DNA of 44,884 nt from Desulfovibrionaceae bacterium (lineage in GTDB: Bacteria; Desulfobacterota; Desulfovibrionia; Desulfovibrionales; Desulfovibrionaceae). How positions within the stretch are numbered: position 1 is the first letter of the stretch; every line of letters starts with the position of its first letter. Below, one piece after another: positions 1 to 8,951 of this stretch. The stretch is taken from contig JAFTDR010000211.1 in NCBI GenBank assembly GCA_017454105.1, forward strand, positions 1 through 44,884. Direction: 5' to 3'. The translations under genes were made by a program, and so were the position numbers. The notes beneath the pieces are model-generated. The model did no database searches, had not been told where the DNA came from, and was given only the letters and a program-made list of their open reading frames with translations.

Positions 1-2
1 AA

Positions 3-227
3 TATGTCGACGAAGAACAACGGATGTACTATACAAAGTGGAAGAGAGATTTAGAAGCCCAGTGGAGAAAAATGTTTGAAGCAAGAGCATACAAGAACGC
101 TGAAAAGGAAGTTCGCGCATCAGTAGCGAGAACGCTCGCTGAAAACGGTTTTGATGCAGAGAAGATTGCGTTATTTACTGGTCTTTCACCGTTAGATGTG
201 CAGACCGCATTGCAAGCCAAGCCGTAA
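3..227 (+). CDS. Rpn-family nuclease/transposase-like protein, C-terminal fragment
   Basis: The reading frame is open from the left edge of the window and stops at 225-227, so only about 74 C-terminal residues are present. The tail has a charged, helical stretch followed by ARTLAENGFDAEKIALFTGL and a final helix. This pattern is typical of the C-terminus of Rpn/PD-(D/E)XK recombination-promoting nuclease or 'putative transposase' proteins, where a short helix-turn-helix-like segment (IALFTGLSPLDVQTAL) ends the chain. The catalytic nuclease domain lies outside the window. The methionine at 24 is internal, not a start. Family assignment rests on the tail alone and is moderate. Confidence 0.55.
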   Translation, partial: YVDEEQRMYYTKWKRDLEAQWRKMFEARAYKNAEKEVRASVARTLAENGFDAEKIALFTGLSPLDVQTALQAKP

Positions 228-1001
228 CACGCGCATTAATTTTTTCACCGCAGGATTGGCATCTGGGGATTTTCCGAAGGTATCTCGATTCATGTATGTA
301 TCCGTTCACGGGTCAAGTACTATGCGGGCTTCGTACCTCTTCCAGCTGTGTCAGTGTGTCAACAAAGACCGTCGAAGCGAAGCTAGTCTACCGCCTGCGA
401 GATAGCCCAGAATCGGCTAATAGGCGCATTCCAGCCCCGTGAGCGGCTCATGTATCTCGGCAGCAATGCGATTTGCCCATGAGGCGACGTTCCTGGCGAC
501 GTGTAAGGAATATGGCGGTGCAGCTATTCGGAAACCGATGTGCCCAGTATGAGCTGAGTACTCGACAACGTAATTATACTCGCTTTCGTCCTTGTCAGCG
601 GCGCTCGCACTTCCTCCGAGGTTGGGAAGAAAGATTTCACCTGTCGCGAGTATACGTATCCGTTCATGGATCAACGGAAGTACGCGGATCTCGTTTCACG
701 TCGGAACTCTTTAAAATGTATCATGGCGCAAAAGACCGCATTCTACAGTTGGAGAGATAAGCCGAGAGGAGAATGATGAGCTCGTTCCACTATGCATCCA
801 GAGCGCCAAAAAAATGCCGGAGTACAGATGAGTACAATAGGGACATGGGTTTAGTGTATCGAGCGCGCTCGGCCACACAAAGCATAGCCTATCGCAATGC
901 CAGTACGGAAGAATCGGTACGCTACCGATATAATTGCCGTTATGCGGACTGTTTAGTCTTGGCAGGCCATACATAAAGAATATACGCTTAAGGGGGGAGA
1001 A
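228..1001. other. 774-base stretch without a convincing gene; holds a diverged repeat pair
   Basis: Open frames here are short, mostly begin at non-ATG codons and overlap one another on both strands, so none is called. One similar sequence occurs twice, near 293-337 and 650-696, sharing the core GTATCCGTTCAYGGRTCAA. In the forward frame both copies read YVSVHGS. The stretch may be a decayed gene or a duplicated element. A purine-rich ribosome binding site at 991-998 belongs to the next gene. Confidence 0.4.
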
Positions 1002-3839
1002 GTGGCGATAGAAAAAAGAAATTGTGGCTTATCGGCTGAGGACCTGAGGGCTAGGACAATTCAAAAGGCAGCTTCTTTTGCCTCCTTTTGGGGCAAAAAA
1101 AAACACGGAGAGCGTCAGGAGGCAAGCCAGTTTGAGAAAGAATTTCTTGAGATTTTCAGCCTGAATTTTCGGGATGCGCGACTTGAACACAAAATTAAAG
1201 GATCTGACGGAAAAATACGCTACGTGGACTTGTTTTGGCCGGGGGAAATTCTGGTCGAGATGAAAAGCAGCGGCTCAGAAGAGTTTAAAGGCGATGAGGC
1301 GAACACGCAGGCCTTCGACTATGTTTCAGCGATTGAGCGTGCAGCCGATACACCCAAAGTAGTCATGGTCTCTGACTTCAATACCATTCGTCTTTTTGAT
1401 CTCAGAAACAGTATGGAGGATGGGCGATGGAACGGGGTTCGTCCAACGCCGCATGAATTTCCGCTCAGTGAGTTGTCCAAGGAAAAAAATTTCGCGCTGC
1501 TTCAGTTTCTCATAGGCAGAGAGGACCTCTTCTGCCATGGGCAGCTGGAAGTGAACCAGGAGGCCGCAGAGGAAATCGGCAAACTCTTTTCCCGTCTGAC
1601 CGAGAAAAAATACGCTGAGCATGATTGTACTGTCTTTCTGATGCGCGTTCTTTTTTGTCTGTTCGCCGAAGATACGCATATTTTCAGCGACAACGCTTTT
1701 GCTGAATTTATCCTGGAGTCCATTGATCACGGTCAAAGCATAGCGGGGAGACTCGGGCAACTCTTTGAAACTCTGGACACCAAAGTAGAGGACCGCGCGG
1801 ATTTGCCTTGCCCATGGGACAATTCGAAGCCTGACCCTGTTTTGTCTTTTCCGTATGTTGACGGGGGGCTCTTTCACGAAAAGATTAGGACACCGCCGAT
1901 TTCAGATGCAGAAGCTAAGGAGCTTATCGTTGAGAACTGCTCGACCATGGATTGGTCTAAGGTGTCTCCAGCTATCTTTGGCTCCCTTTTTCAGTCAATT
2001 CGCACGCGAGAGGAGCGTCGTCAGCTCGGCGAGCATTATACGTCAATAGAAAACATAGAAAAAGTGCTTAATCCGCTCTTTTTGGATGCGCTTAACGAAG
2101 AATACCAGTCAATTGTCAATTCTTTATCCGGCAAAAAGAAGAGCCAGCTTAAGGAATTTCAAGCGAAGCTCGGGAAGCTCCAACTTCTGGATCCGGCATG
2201 CGGTTGCGGCAATTTTTTAATTGTCGCCTATGAACGTCTGCGCAGTCTTGAGTATCGCGTCATCCGCGAGCTGTACACAAACAGTGATGGTGAAGTGCAG
2301 GTTGCGCTCGAAGCATCCCTTGTTCGCGCGGTACGACTCTCTCAGCTCCACGGCATCGAAATTGATCTCTTTCCGCAGATGATAGCCATGACTGCGGCCT
2401 GGCTCCAAGACCATCTTGCCAACGAACGCTTGTCGGCGCTTATCGGTAAACACGTTTCGACAATCCCTCTTTCCGATGCAGCGCACATCATTCACGGCAA
2501 TGCTCTGCAGCTTGATTGGGAGACTTGCTTCGAAGATATGGGGGAAAGGCATTTCGACTATATCTTTGGAAATCCACCGTTTGTAGGCGCAACGATGATG
2601 ACGGCGGAGCAAAAAAATGAAGCTGTTCAAATTTTTGGAAAAATAAAACTTTCCAACAGTATAGACTATGTAGGGGCATGGTTTTGCAAAGCTGCCAGCT
2701 ACATGGGGAGATATCAAACCACCCGCAGCGCATTTGTCGCGACAAACTCCATCACACAGGGAGAGCAACCTTCTGCCTTGTGGAAGCCTTTGTTTTCTCA
2801 ATACCCCGCTCTTCACTTTGATTTTGCCTGGAAAACTTTTAAATGGGATAATGAAGCCAAAGGCAAGGCTTCTGTCCACTGTATCATACTCGGCTTTAGT
2901 GTAGGCGAAAACATTAAAAAGCAAATATTTTCTCAGGATAACCAAGAATCTGTTGGAGAAATCAATGAGTATATAACGCCTCTCCCGATGGTTTTTATAG
3001 AGTCTCGGTCAAAGCCTATTTCAGGTGTTGAAAAAATTCGTCTTGGCAACAAGCCATCTGACGGTGGGCATTTGATTCTTACAGAAAAAGAAAAAAATGA
3101 AATCGAGTCCAATGAACCAAATATAAAGAAATATATAAAGAAATATATAGGCGCAGAAGAATTTATTAACAACACGACACGCTATTGTCTTTGGCTTCTT
3201 GATGTGAACCCCAATGACGTGAGAAAGAGTAAAGTGCTGCAGGAAAAATTAGAAAATGTAAGAAAGTTTCGCCTTAACAGCAGCGCAAAACCAACCAGGG
3301 AAAAAGCGCAAACCCCGCACCTTTTTTTCTATATATCCCAACCACAAACAGACTATCTGCTTATTCCCTCCACATCCTCAGAGCGTCGTGAGTATGTCCC
3401 AATCGGCTTCATTGATGGGAAGGAGATAATCGCCTCCAATGCAGCTGAAATCATTCCCAATGCAAACCTCTACCATTTTGCTATTCTCACGTCATCAATT
3501 CATATGACTTGGATGCGAACGGTCGCTGGACGACTTGAAATGCGCTATCGTTACTCAAACAACATTGTCTACAACAACTTTCCGTGGCCGGATAAACCAA
3601 AGGATACATCGAAGATAGAGACACTTGCGCAAGCCGTCCTGGATGCGCGCGCGGCACACCCAGGTTCCTGCCTTGCAGATCTGTACGATCCACTTGCCAT
3701 GCCTGACAATTTGCGCAGGGCACATAAAAACCTGGACAAGGCCATACTCAGACTCTATGGGCTTAAGTCTGGTGCGACGGACACAGAAATGCTTACTGTT
3801 TTGTTCGCAAAATATAAGGATTTGACCGCTGGGAAGTGA
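1002..3839 (+). CDS. MmeI-like (type IIL) restriction endonuclease-adenine methyltransferase
   Basis: This is a 945-residue single-chain restriction-modification enzyme. Near the N-terminus D76 is followed after nine residues by E86-M-K88, the D-X9-EXK nuclease pattern known from MmeI. A helical connector follows. Next comes an N6-adenine methyltransferase domain with the SAM-binding motif DPACGCGNF at 397-405 and catalytic NPPF at 524-527. The C-terminal third fits the target-recognition and C-terminal helical parts of this family. The length matches MmeI relatives (about 900-950 aa). Translation starts at GTG 1002, just after the strong AGGGGGGAG site at 991-999. In this family one strand is methylated and cleavage falls about 20 bases away; that is family knowledge, not visible here. 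No partner gene is needed and none is adjacent. Confidence 0.88.
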   Translation: MAIEKRNCGLSAEDLRARTIQKAASFASFWGKKKHGERQEASQFEKEFLEIFSLNFRDARLEHKIKGSDGKIRYVDLFWPGEILVEMKSSGSEEFKGDEANTQAFDYVSAIERAADTPKVVMVSDFNTIRLFDLRNSMEDGRWNGVRPTPHEFPLSELSKEKNFALLQFLIGREDLFCHGQLEVNQEAAEEIGKLFSRLTEKKYAEHDCTVFLMRVLFCLFAEDTHIFSDNAFAEFILESIDHGQSIAGRLGQLFETLDTKVEDRADLPCPWDNSKPDPVLSFPYVDGGLFHEKIRTPPISDAEAKELIVENCSTMDWSKVSPAIFGSLFQSIRTREERRQLGEHYTSIENIEKVLNPLFLDALNEEYQSIVNSLSGKKKSQLKEFQAKLGKLQLLDPACGCGNFLIVAYERLRSLEYRVIRELYTNSDGEVQVALEASLVRAVRLSQLHGIEIDLFPQMIAMTAAWLQDHLANERLSALIGKHVSTIPLSDAAHIIHGNALQLDWETCFEDMGERHFDYIFGNPPFVGATMMTAEQKNEAVQIFGKIKLSNSIDYVGAWFCKAASYMGRYQTTRSAFVATNSITQGEQPSALWKPLFSQYPALHFDFAWKTFKWDNEAKGKASVHCIILGFSVGENIKKQIFSQDNQESVGEINEYITPLPMVFIESRSKPISGVEKIRLGNKPSDGGHLILTEKEKNEIESNEPNIKKYIKKYIGAEEFINNTTRYCLWLLDVNPNDVRKSKVLQEKLENVRKFRLNSSAKPTREKAQTPHLFFYISQPQTDYLLIPSTSSERREYVPIGFIDGKEIIASNAAEIIPNANLYHFAILTSSIHMTWMRTVAGRLEMRYRYSNNIVYNNFPWPDKPKDTSKIETLAQAVLDARAAHPGSCLADLYDPLAMPDNLRRAHKNLDKAILRLYGLKSGATDTEMLTVLFAKYKDLTAGK

Positions 3840-4248
3840 TCCGACGAATTTGTATATTCCGTAGGTTGTCGAGTTCAGCGCAGTTTGCAACAAAAAAAGC
3901 CCCCGAAATTGGGGACCCTTTTGAACATGTTTTCTTGCTCTGCCTTGTTGATTGACAGTCGGGGACACAGGAAGATTTTCCTGTGAAGCAAAAAATCTGC
4001 GTTCTGCAATGCTTGTACGACACTTGGCCAACGAGGTATGGCGTCACAAGGATTCTTCCCGAGGCAATGCCTTGCATGGGAAAAGCATTAAGCGGCGGGT
4101 TTAGGGCAAGACAGGAACCGCGCGTCATATAGGGGAGATGGGGAGTCAGTTTTGGAGGAGCGCAATGCACTGTCAGGTATGAGAATAAGTGGCTGAGAAA
4201 CGGGAAAGCGAATTTGCGAGACAGTTGGCGAGTACGATTTCAGTTTTG
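3840..4248. other. 409-base intergenic region between convergent genes
   Basis: No protein with recognisable features is encoded. It lies between the 3' ends of the MmeI-like gene and the minus-strand amidohydrolase gene. It contains a terminator-like hairpin (3892-3919) and a second small inverted repeat, ACAGGAAGATTTTCCTGT, near 3967-3984. Confidence 0.4.
3892..3919 (-). terminator. Rho-independent terminator, minus direction
   Basis: Read on the minus strand, a stem of TCCCC and GGGGG with a short AATTTC loop is followed directly by C and seven T residues. It lies about 330 bases downstream of the amidohydrolase stop codon and could end that transcript. In the plus direction the T tract is only four bases, so it would act weakly on the MmeI-like gene. 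Confidence 0.55.
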
Positions 4249-5097
4249 TTACGATTGGTTAAGCGGCGTTCCGACCGTGAGATTGCACAGAGCGCAGCGT
4301 AGCATATCGAGCGCGTGGCAGGCCGTGCGGTCGCGTATCGCGTCGCGCTCTGTGCAGTCTGCTACGGGATGGAGGGTTCTCAGCCAGACACCTTCGCTTG
4401 ATGCGAGCGCGATATACACAAGGCCTACTGGCTTTTCTGGCGTGCCGCCGTCTGGCCCGGCTATCCCTGTCACGGCAAGGCCAAAATCCGCATGCCCCCG
4501 CTTTCTTGCGCCAACTGCCATGGCCTGTGCGGTTTCAGGGCTGACGGCTCCGTGAGCGGCAAGGATTTCGTGCGGCACGCCAAGAAGTTCTTCCTTGGCC
4601 CTGTTTGCATAGCTCACAAAACCGAAACCAAAGACCGCAGAGGATCCCGGCTGATCGGTTATACGTTTGGCAATAAGACCGCCTGTGCAGGATTCGGCCA
4701 GGGCCACAGTCATTTTTCTCTCCTTAAGGAGTGCGCACACATTGGCCTCAAGCGAAGAAGCTGGAATAAACGAGGTCGGGAAGGCTTCTGCAAGAAGGTG
4801 CGCCGCATCCTCAGTGTGCGCATTGACGTACCGTTTTTCATGAAAAGCCTCGAGAGCAAGCCCGTTTTTTGCGCAGAAGGCCTTGAGTTTTTCCTCGTCG
4901 CGCACGCCAAAAAGAAGACAGGGCTCTGAGGCAGCGGCAAGATCGCTTTTTTCCCGCGCGCTTAGTTTTTGCGGGAGACAGGCAATGCACGCCGCACTCT
5001 TGTCGTTGAGCGTCGTGAGCCATTGCTCGACCTCCGCGAGCGTACGATCGCCAGATTTTTCAAACTCGAGAAAAAGGGGGAAGTGTTTTTTTTCCAT
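4249..5097 (-). CDS. pncC: CinA/PncC-family nicotinamide-nucleotide amidohydrolase with N-terminal extension
   Basis: Residues from about 115 to 270 match the CinA C-terminal (PncC) domain. The hallmark AESCTGGLIAKRIT is followed by GSSAVFGFGFVSYANRAKEE and by AVTGIAGPDGGTPEKPVGLV. The family converts nicotinamide mononucleotide to nicotinic acid mononucleotide and ammonia, recycling NMN made by DNA ligase and other reactions in the cytosol. Full-length CinA carries a MoaB-like COG1058 domain upstream, and stand-alone PncC is about 160 aa. This protein is 282 aa and has about 112 extra N-terminal residues that I do not recognise as COG1058. AAGGA seven bases before ATG 5097 supports the start. 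No operon partner is seen. Confidence 0.85.
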   Translation of the reverse strand: MEKKHFPLFLEFEKSGDRTLAEVEQWLTTLNDKSAACIACLPQKLSAREKSDLAAASEPCLLFGVRDEEKLKAFCAKNGLALEAFHEKRYVNAHTEDAAHLLAEAFPTSFIPASSLEANVCALLKERKMTVALAESCTGGLIAKRITDQPGSSAVFGFGFVSYANRAKEELLGVPHEILAAHGAVSPETAQAMAVGARKRGHADFGLAVTGIAGPDGGTPEKPVGLVYIALASSEGVWLRTLHPVADCTERDAIRDRTACHALDMLRCALCNLTVGTPLNQS

Positions 5098-5109
5098 AGC
5101 GTTTCCTTA

Positions 5110-5238
5110 CTATTGAGTGAGCTTTCGGCAAGCTTCATAGAGTCGCGCGGCCAAGGGGACCTGGACGTTGGGCCAGCAGATTCCGTGCGAAACGATTGTA
5201 CTGTGCAAGCCAAAGGTGAGCGCAACGCGGCGTGTACA
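5110..5238 (-). pseudogene. Possible relic of pseudouridine-5'-phosphate glycosidase (PsuG) N-terminus
   Basis: A minus-strand frame reads RRVALTFGLHSTIVSHG followed by ICWPNVQVPLAARLYEACRK, then stops 12 bases before the amidohydrolase start. It resembles the PsuG N-terminal signature (VALESTIISHG, then a FPQN-like segment and a helix). The catalytic remainder of PsuG, about 250 residues, is absent. Residues upstream in the same frame do not look like PsuG. I read this as a degraded fragment left by a deletion, on the basis of one short recognisable block. Confidence 0.35.
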
Positions 5239-6354
5239 AAAAGATGGCATGGTAGGTCGCGTTGAGCGGGGCATGTGCAGGAGTCCTGCCGCTTCGATGA
5301 ATTCACGCATACGCCACAACGCTTTGCCGATGAACTCTCGTGGTCCAAAGAATACCGTGTGTACGGTTGAGCTATCGTTCACTGATCTTAATGGCACAGA
5401 AAGCGACAATGAGCTACTGTATCCTAAACCAAAAAAAGCCACACACTTCATTCGGCATAGAAGGGATGATGTATTGAAGAATACGCGGGGTCACAAATGA
5501 CCTGCCCCGTACGCCTTGCAAACAGCACTACAAAGCCGGTTGCGCGTGTATGCAGGCGAATGAAGATGAGCCCCACTTGTTTCCTGCATATCCAGTGTGC
5601 GCGATAGTATGGCAATCCGAACAAGGGCTTTTTTTTCAAAATATCTGCCTCTCCGATTCCCATATCTTTAGGAGCGAAAAAAATATTCTGCGTAAAGCGA
5701 GAATTTCTCTCCTTCTTGAGGACCGTTCTGTCTGCGATGGCCGCGATCATACGAGAAGAACAGCCATGCGCCTGGGCGTACGCGCCAATCACAAAGAACG
5801 CGCGGCAAAGGCATACTCTGGGCGAAAGCGCGCAGGAAGCCGGCGAATAGACTCAGGGCTCACAATGATTCTTCCAGCGCCACAAAGTGAGCCCTCGCCG
5901 ACTTAGGTTTTCGTAAACCAGTATGTGCCCTTAAGGCGCTGAATCAGTGCAAAATAGGTTTCCCTCGCATGTCGGCTTAAAAAAAAGCCGCCGAGTCAAA
6001 GCCAGATTGCGCCGTGTACAGCCCTACTGCTTGGCTGCGAACCGGTATGTTCCGCAATCTTCAGCCCTCGGTCACTTTTTTCCGGTTGGCGTACTACTTG
6101 ACCGCACAATAATTTGCCACCTACTCCTTTCGTTATCTCTTTTTCTTGTGGATATGGAGCTTTGTGCTGCTCGAATGGTTTTTTTTCGTTGGTCGCTACG
6201 GGAAGAATAAGTACGCAGTTGGTATAGCTACACATTTTTTCTGAGAGAAGCGATATTTTTTTTTGTTTTCTCGAAAAATTTCCTTATTTTTAGATTCAGC
6301 GGGTATTTTTTTTGCAGAAATACAAAAAAGCTGGCTAATGTTGTAAAAAAAGGA

Positions 6355-6383
6355 TTGACAGAGGAGCCTTTCCCACTTAGAGA
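6355..6383 (+). promoter_or_regulatory. Candidate sigma-70 promoter
   Basis: A perfect TTGACA at 6355-6360 is followed 17 bases later by TAGAGA, a weak match to TATAAT, and is preceded by about 100 bases of A/T-rich DNA that could act as an UP element. It points toward the S24-type regulator 300 bases downstream, which would give a long leader. The -10 element is poor, so this is tentative. Confidence 0.3.
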
Positions 6384-6435
6384 ACAAAGTCTGAACTGCT
6401 TTTTCACGGAGTGACGGCAAAATGCGCGCCTTGTT

Positions 6436-6459
6436 CAATTGTCCAATTGTCCGATTCTC
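6436..6459 (+). repeat. Short direct repeat, possible operator
   Basis: CAATTGTC occurs twice in tandem (6436-6443 and 6444-6451), followed by the related CGATTCTC. Each copy contains the palindrome CAATTG, spaced 8 bases apart. The position between the candidate promoter and the S24-type regulator suggests an autoregulatory site. This is inference. Confidence 0.3.
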
Positions 6460-6679
6460 GCGGCCCATGTCGTACGAGACAAAGGCGCAGGGCGTTATAC
6501 TTTGGCCAGAAAAAAATTTCCGTGCGCAAAACTATGCGCTTAGGTCATAAAGCCCCTAGGTGGGCGATGGCAGAGTGTAACTCTAGGGCGCTTTGCGGAA
6601 AATCACTGCTTTTGGAGGACAATGTATTGCAAGCCATGCCGATGAAGAGTTCACTGATTTTTCCTTAAGGAAGGTGAAT

Positions 6680-7402
6680 ATGGCTCCACGCAGCTTACTA
6701 AATAGGATGAACAGACCGGGAAAACGAGGTACAAAGCTGCAGTTTGACAGAAAAATGTCTGATGAGAGTCTCCTTCTTCGCTTTGCCCACCAGATTCTCT
6801 ATATTGAGACTGAGGAATTTCCAGAACTCACGGGACTTTCTCTTGAGGAAGTTCGCAAGCTGTATTACGGCTTTAAAAACAAGGCTGCCCCAGAAACCTT
6901 TGACAAATTATGTGAGCTTTTTCACCTAGATCGCCATCTTCTCCTCTCCTATGCCTACGATTGGAAACGGAACAACGGAATGCTCAGCCGAGATCTTCCC
7001 TTTCCCATGCTGCTTATGGGCAGTGACGGTCGTCTTACAGATGAGCGCGTGTGGTTTCAGAACTCGTGGTATGAAGAGAATTTTAAGCGGGAAGACAATA
7101 CAACGGTTATGCGCATATCCGACAATTCCCTTGCGCCCTATGGCTTCAACAGAGGCGATATTGTCATTGCAAGCCGCCTTCCAGAACATGTTCTTTTCAA
7201 AAACCACCATATTTATATGGTGCAGGAAAAAGACGAGAGCATCAATCCAAGGGTCGCTGAGGTCCTGTCGAATGGCAATACCGCAGACTACGCGCGTATG
7301 CTCTGCAATCCCCTGGACAAAAATGACAAGATCTTTTTTTCTCCTCTCCCCGAGGGGTACACGATGATTGGCCGTCTTGTCTGGAAGAGCTGCATGCTTT
7401 GA
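6680..7402 (+). CDS. XRE/S24-type transcriptional regulator (phage-repressor-like)
   Basis: The 240-residue protein has a predicted helix-turn-helix region at about residues 30-95 and a C-terminal LexA/CI-like S24 domain from about 140. In that domain VMRISDNSLAPYGFNRGDIV resembles the serine motif 'GDSMxPxxxxGDxV', with S150 in the nucleophile position. The usual catalytic lysine region reads NPRVAEVL, where arginine seems to replace lysine, so autocleavage may be lost. I chose ATG 6680 because AAGGAAGGTGA lies just upstream. A frame extends back to 6593, but without a good ribosome binding site. Such proteins bind operators as dimers and often control prophage or stress genes. No clear target operon is adjacent. 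Confidence 0.65.
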   Translation: MAPRSLLNRMNRPGKRGTKLQFDRKMSDESLLLRFAHQILYIETEEFPELTGLSLEEVRKLYYGFKNKAAPETFDKLCELFHLDRHLLLSYAYDWKRNNGMLSRDLPFPMLLMGSDGRLTDERVWFQNSWYEENFKREDNTTVMRISDNSLAPYGFNRGDIVIASRLPEHVLFKNHHIYMVQEKDESINPRVAEVLSNGNTADYARMLCNPLDKNDKIFFSPLPEGYTMIGRLVWKSCML

Positions 7403-7985
7403 TATCCGTCATGAGTCCTGCATCCTGTACGAAGCTCGGGGCTTTGGGCATAAGGATCCGCCAGCAAGAAATTTGTACGGCGCAGGCGATAAAATACCTC
7501 TTGTGACTTGTGTATCTTTGTGATACGAAGGCTTTATATTGGCAAAGGGTAGGAGCAGTGTGCTTGCAATCTGCGCAAAACGACGCTCATAATAGCAAAT
7601 GAATAGAAGGGCGTTGGGAGTCTCTCGACGCTTCGTTGTTTGCAGGAGATGGGCAAGCTTTTGCCCCGCACTCACACTGTGCCGTCTTTGCCGATTCGAA
7701 TGAGTTTCTGCGGCAGTTGGAGTACACAGCAGCCCGCTGGTTTCCAATTCTCGATGTGTCCGCATTATGGTGACAGCCTGTGGACACGCAGAGTGCGGTG
7801 AAACCGGTCTTCGGTTTGCGTACGATAGAGTAGACGGCCGGCTCGATGCTTGTATTGGCTGGCCAAAGCAGAGTATTTGTTCCTCAAGGTATTGTGGCGT
7901 GAGCAGAGTCAGCGAAAAACCGCGCAGTCACGATGACCTGTGAGAATTCCTATGGATCCTTTTTCTGTAATCGGAGGGTGAGACT
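7403..7985. other. 583-base intergenic region
   Basis: No supported gene or RNA was found. The overlapping minus-strand frames lack recognisable motifs. The region ends with the strong ribosome binding site GGAGGGTGAG used by ppaC. Confidence 0.35.
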
Positions 7986-8906
7986 ATGTCGGCACTGGTT
8001 CTCGGTCATATGAATCCTGATACGGACAGCATCATTTCTGCGATTGCCGCAGCCGATCTGTATAAAAAACGCGGTTTTGATGTCAAAGCGTGTGCGCAGG
8101 GCGACCCCACCCCTGAGAGCAAATTCGTCCTCGATAAATTTGGTCTCACGGCCCCGGAGGTCGTCAAAGATGTGGCTGGTCAGGACGTGTACCTTGTGGA
8201 CTACTCAGATCTGGCTCAGGCTCCCGCTGGCCTTGCCGAAGCCACAGTGAAGGGTATCGTTGACCACCACAAACTCGGTGATGTGACCACATCGACTCCA
8301 CTCGAGTGCTGGATTTGGCCTGTGGGCTGCACCAATACCGTTCTGACCAATATGTACGAGTTTTATGGCATTGAGATCCCCCGTGCACTCGCTGGCGGCA
8401 TGCTCTGCGCCATCCTTTCTGACACCGTTATCTTCAAGTCCCCGACCTGCACAGAAGAGGACAAGAAAGCTGTTGATAAGCTTGCGAAGATTGCCGGTGT
8501 GACCGATGTCGAAGCCTTAGGCATTGAAATGTTCAAAGTGAAGAGCGCGGTCGACGGCACCCCGATGCGTGATCTTGTGAACCGCGACTACAAAGACTTC
8601 AACATGAACGGCAATAAAGTCGGTATCGGTCAGCTCGAAGTTGTCGATCTCTCCATCCTCGACAAGGTGAAGGACGGCCTGCAGGCTGAAATTGAGAAAG
8701 TGAAAGCAGAAGGTGGCCGTCACAGCGTCTTCCTGCTTTTGACCGACATCATGAAAGAAGGTTCTGAGATGCTTATTGCTTCCGATGATCCTTCCGTTGT
8801 GGAAAAAGCCTTTGATGTCAAGCCTGCCGGGAAGAGCGTATGGCTTAAGGGCGTCATGAGCCGCAAGAAGCAAGTTGTTCCCAATTTCGAAAAGGCCTTC
8901 AAATAG
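7986..8906 (+). CDS. ppaC: Manganese-dependent inorganic pyrophosphatase (family II)
   Basis: The enzyme hydrolyses pyrophosphate to two phosphates in the cytosol and so pulls biosynthetic and sulfate-activating reactions forward. The 306-residue chain has the DHH-family metal ligands: H8, D12 and D14 in GHMNPDTDS, a VDYSD motif near residue 73, and D93-H94-H95 in VDHHKLGD. The C-terminal DHHA2 signature SRKKQ is at 292-296. Length agrees with the family (about 305-310 aa) and no CBS insertion is present. GGAGGGTGAG upstream of ATG 7986 fixes the start. The gene appears to be transcribed alone, with a hairpin terminator 16 bases after its stop. Confidence 0.96.
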   Translation: MSALVLGHMNPDTDSIISAIAAADLYKKRGFDVKACAQGDPTPESKFVLDKFGLTAPEVVKDVAGQDVYLVDYSDLAQAPAGLAEATVKGIVDHHKLGDVTTSTPLECWIWPVGCTNTVLTNMYEFYGIEIPRALAGGMLCAILSDTVIFKSPTCTEEDKKAVDKLAKIAGVTDVEALGIEMFKVKSAVDGTPMRDLVNRDYKDFNMNGNKVGIGQLEVVDLSILDKVKDGLQAEIEKVKAEGGRHSVFLLLTDIMKEGSEMLIASDDPSVVEKAFDVKPAGKSVWLKGVMSRKKQVVPNFEKAFK

Positions 8907-8921
8907 CACAAGCGGAATAAT

Positions 8922-8951
8922 AATGGCTCCGGCCCTTGGGCTGGGGCCATT
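8922..8951 (+). terminator. Hairpin terminator after ppaC
   Basis: AATGGCTCCGGCC pairs with GGCTGGGGCCATT (two G-T wobbles) around a four-base loop, 16 bases after the ppaC stop. The following tract is TTGTGTG rather than a pure T run, so termination may be partial. Confidence 0.6.

Larger units (their letters stand above)
5239..6679. other. Decayed or non-coding stretch, about 1.4 kb
   Basis: No intact gene is recognisable. On the minus strand, 5448-5792 plus a frame-shifted continuation to about 5900 gives protein-like text (GAGRIIVSPESIRRLPARF, then VIGAYAQAHGCSSRMIAAIA), which may be one broken gene of unknown identity. Around 6240-6350 the DNA is very rich in A and T runs. It is followed by a consensus TTGACA at 6355-6360 and by a repeated CAATTGTC at 6436-6451. 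Confidence 0.4.

Noticed and set aside
417-674. 85-residue minus-strand open frame
   Set aside because: It begins at TTG without a ribosome binding site, has no known motif, and overlaps the repeat pair; probably spurious.
1326-1877. 183-residue minus-strand frame inside the MmeI-like gene
   Set aside because: It lies wholly within a clearly coding plus-strand gene and has no features of its own.
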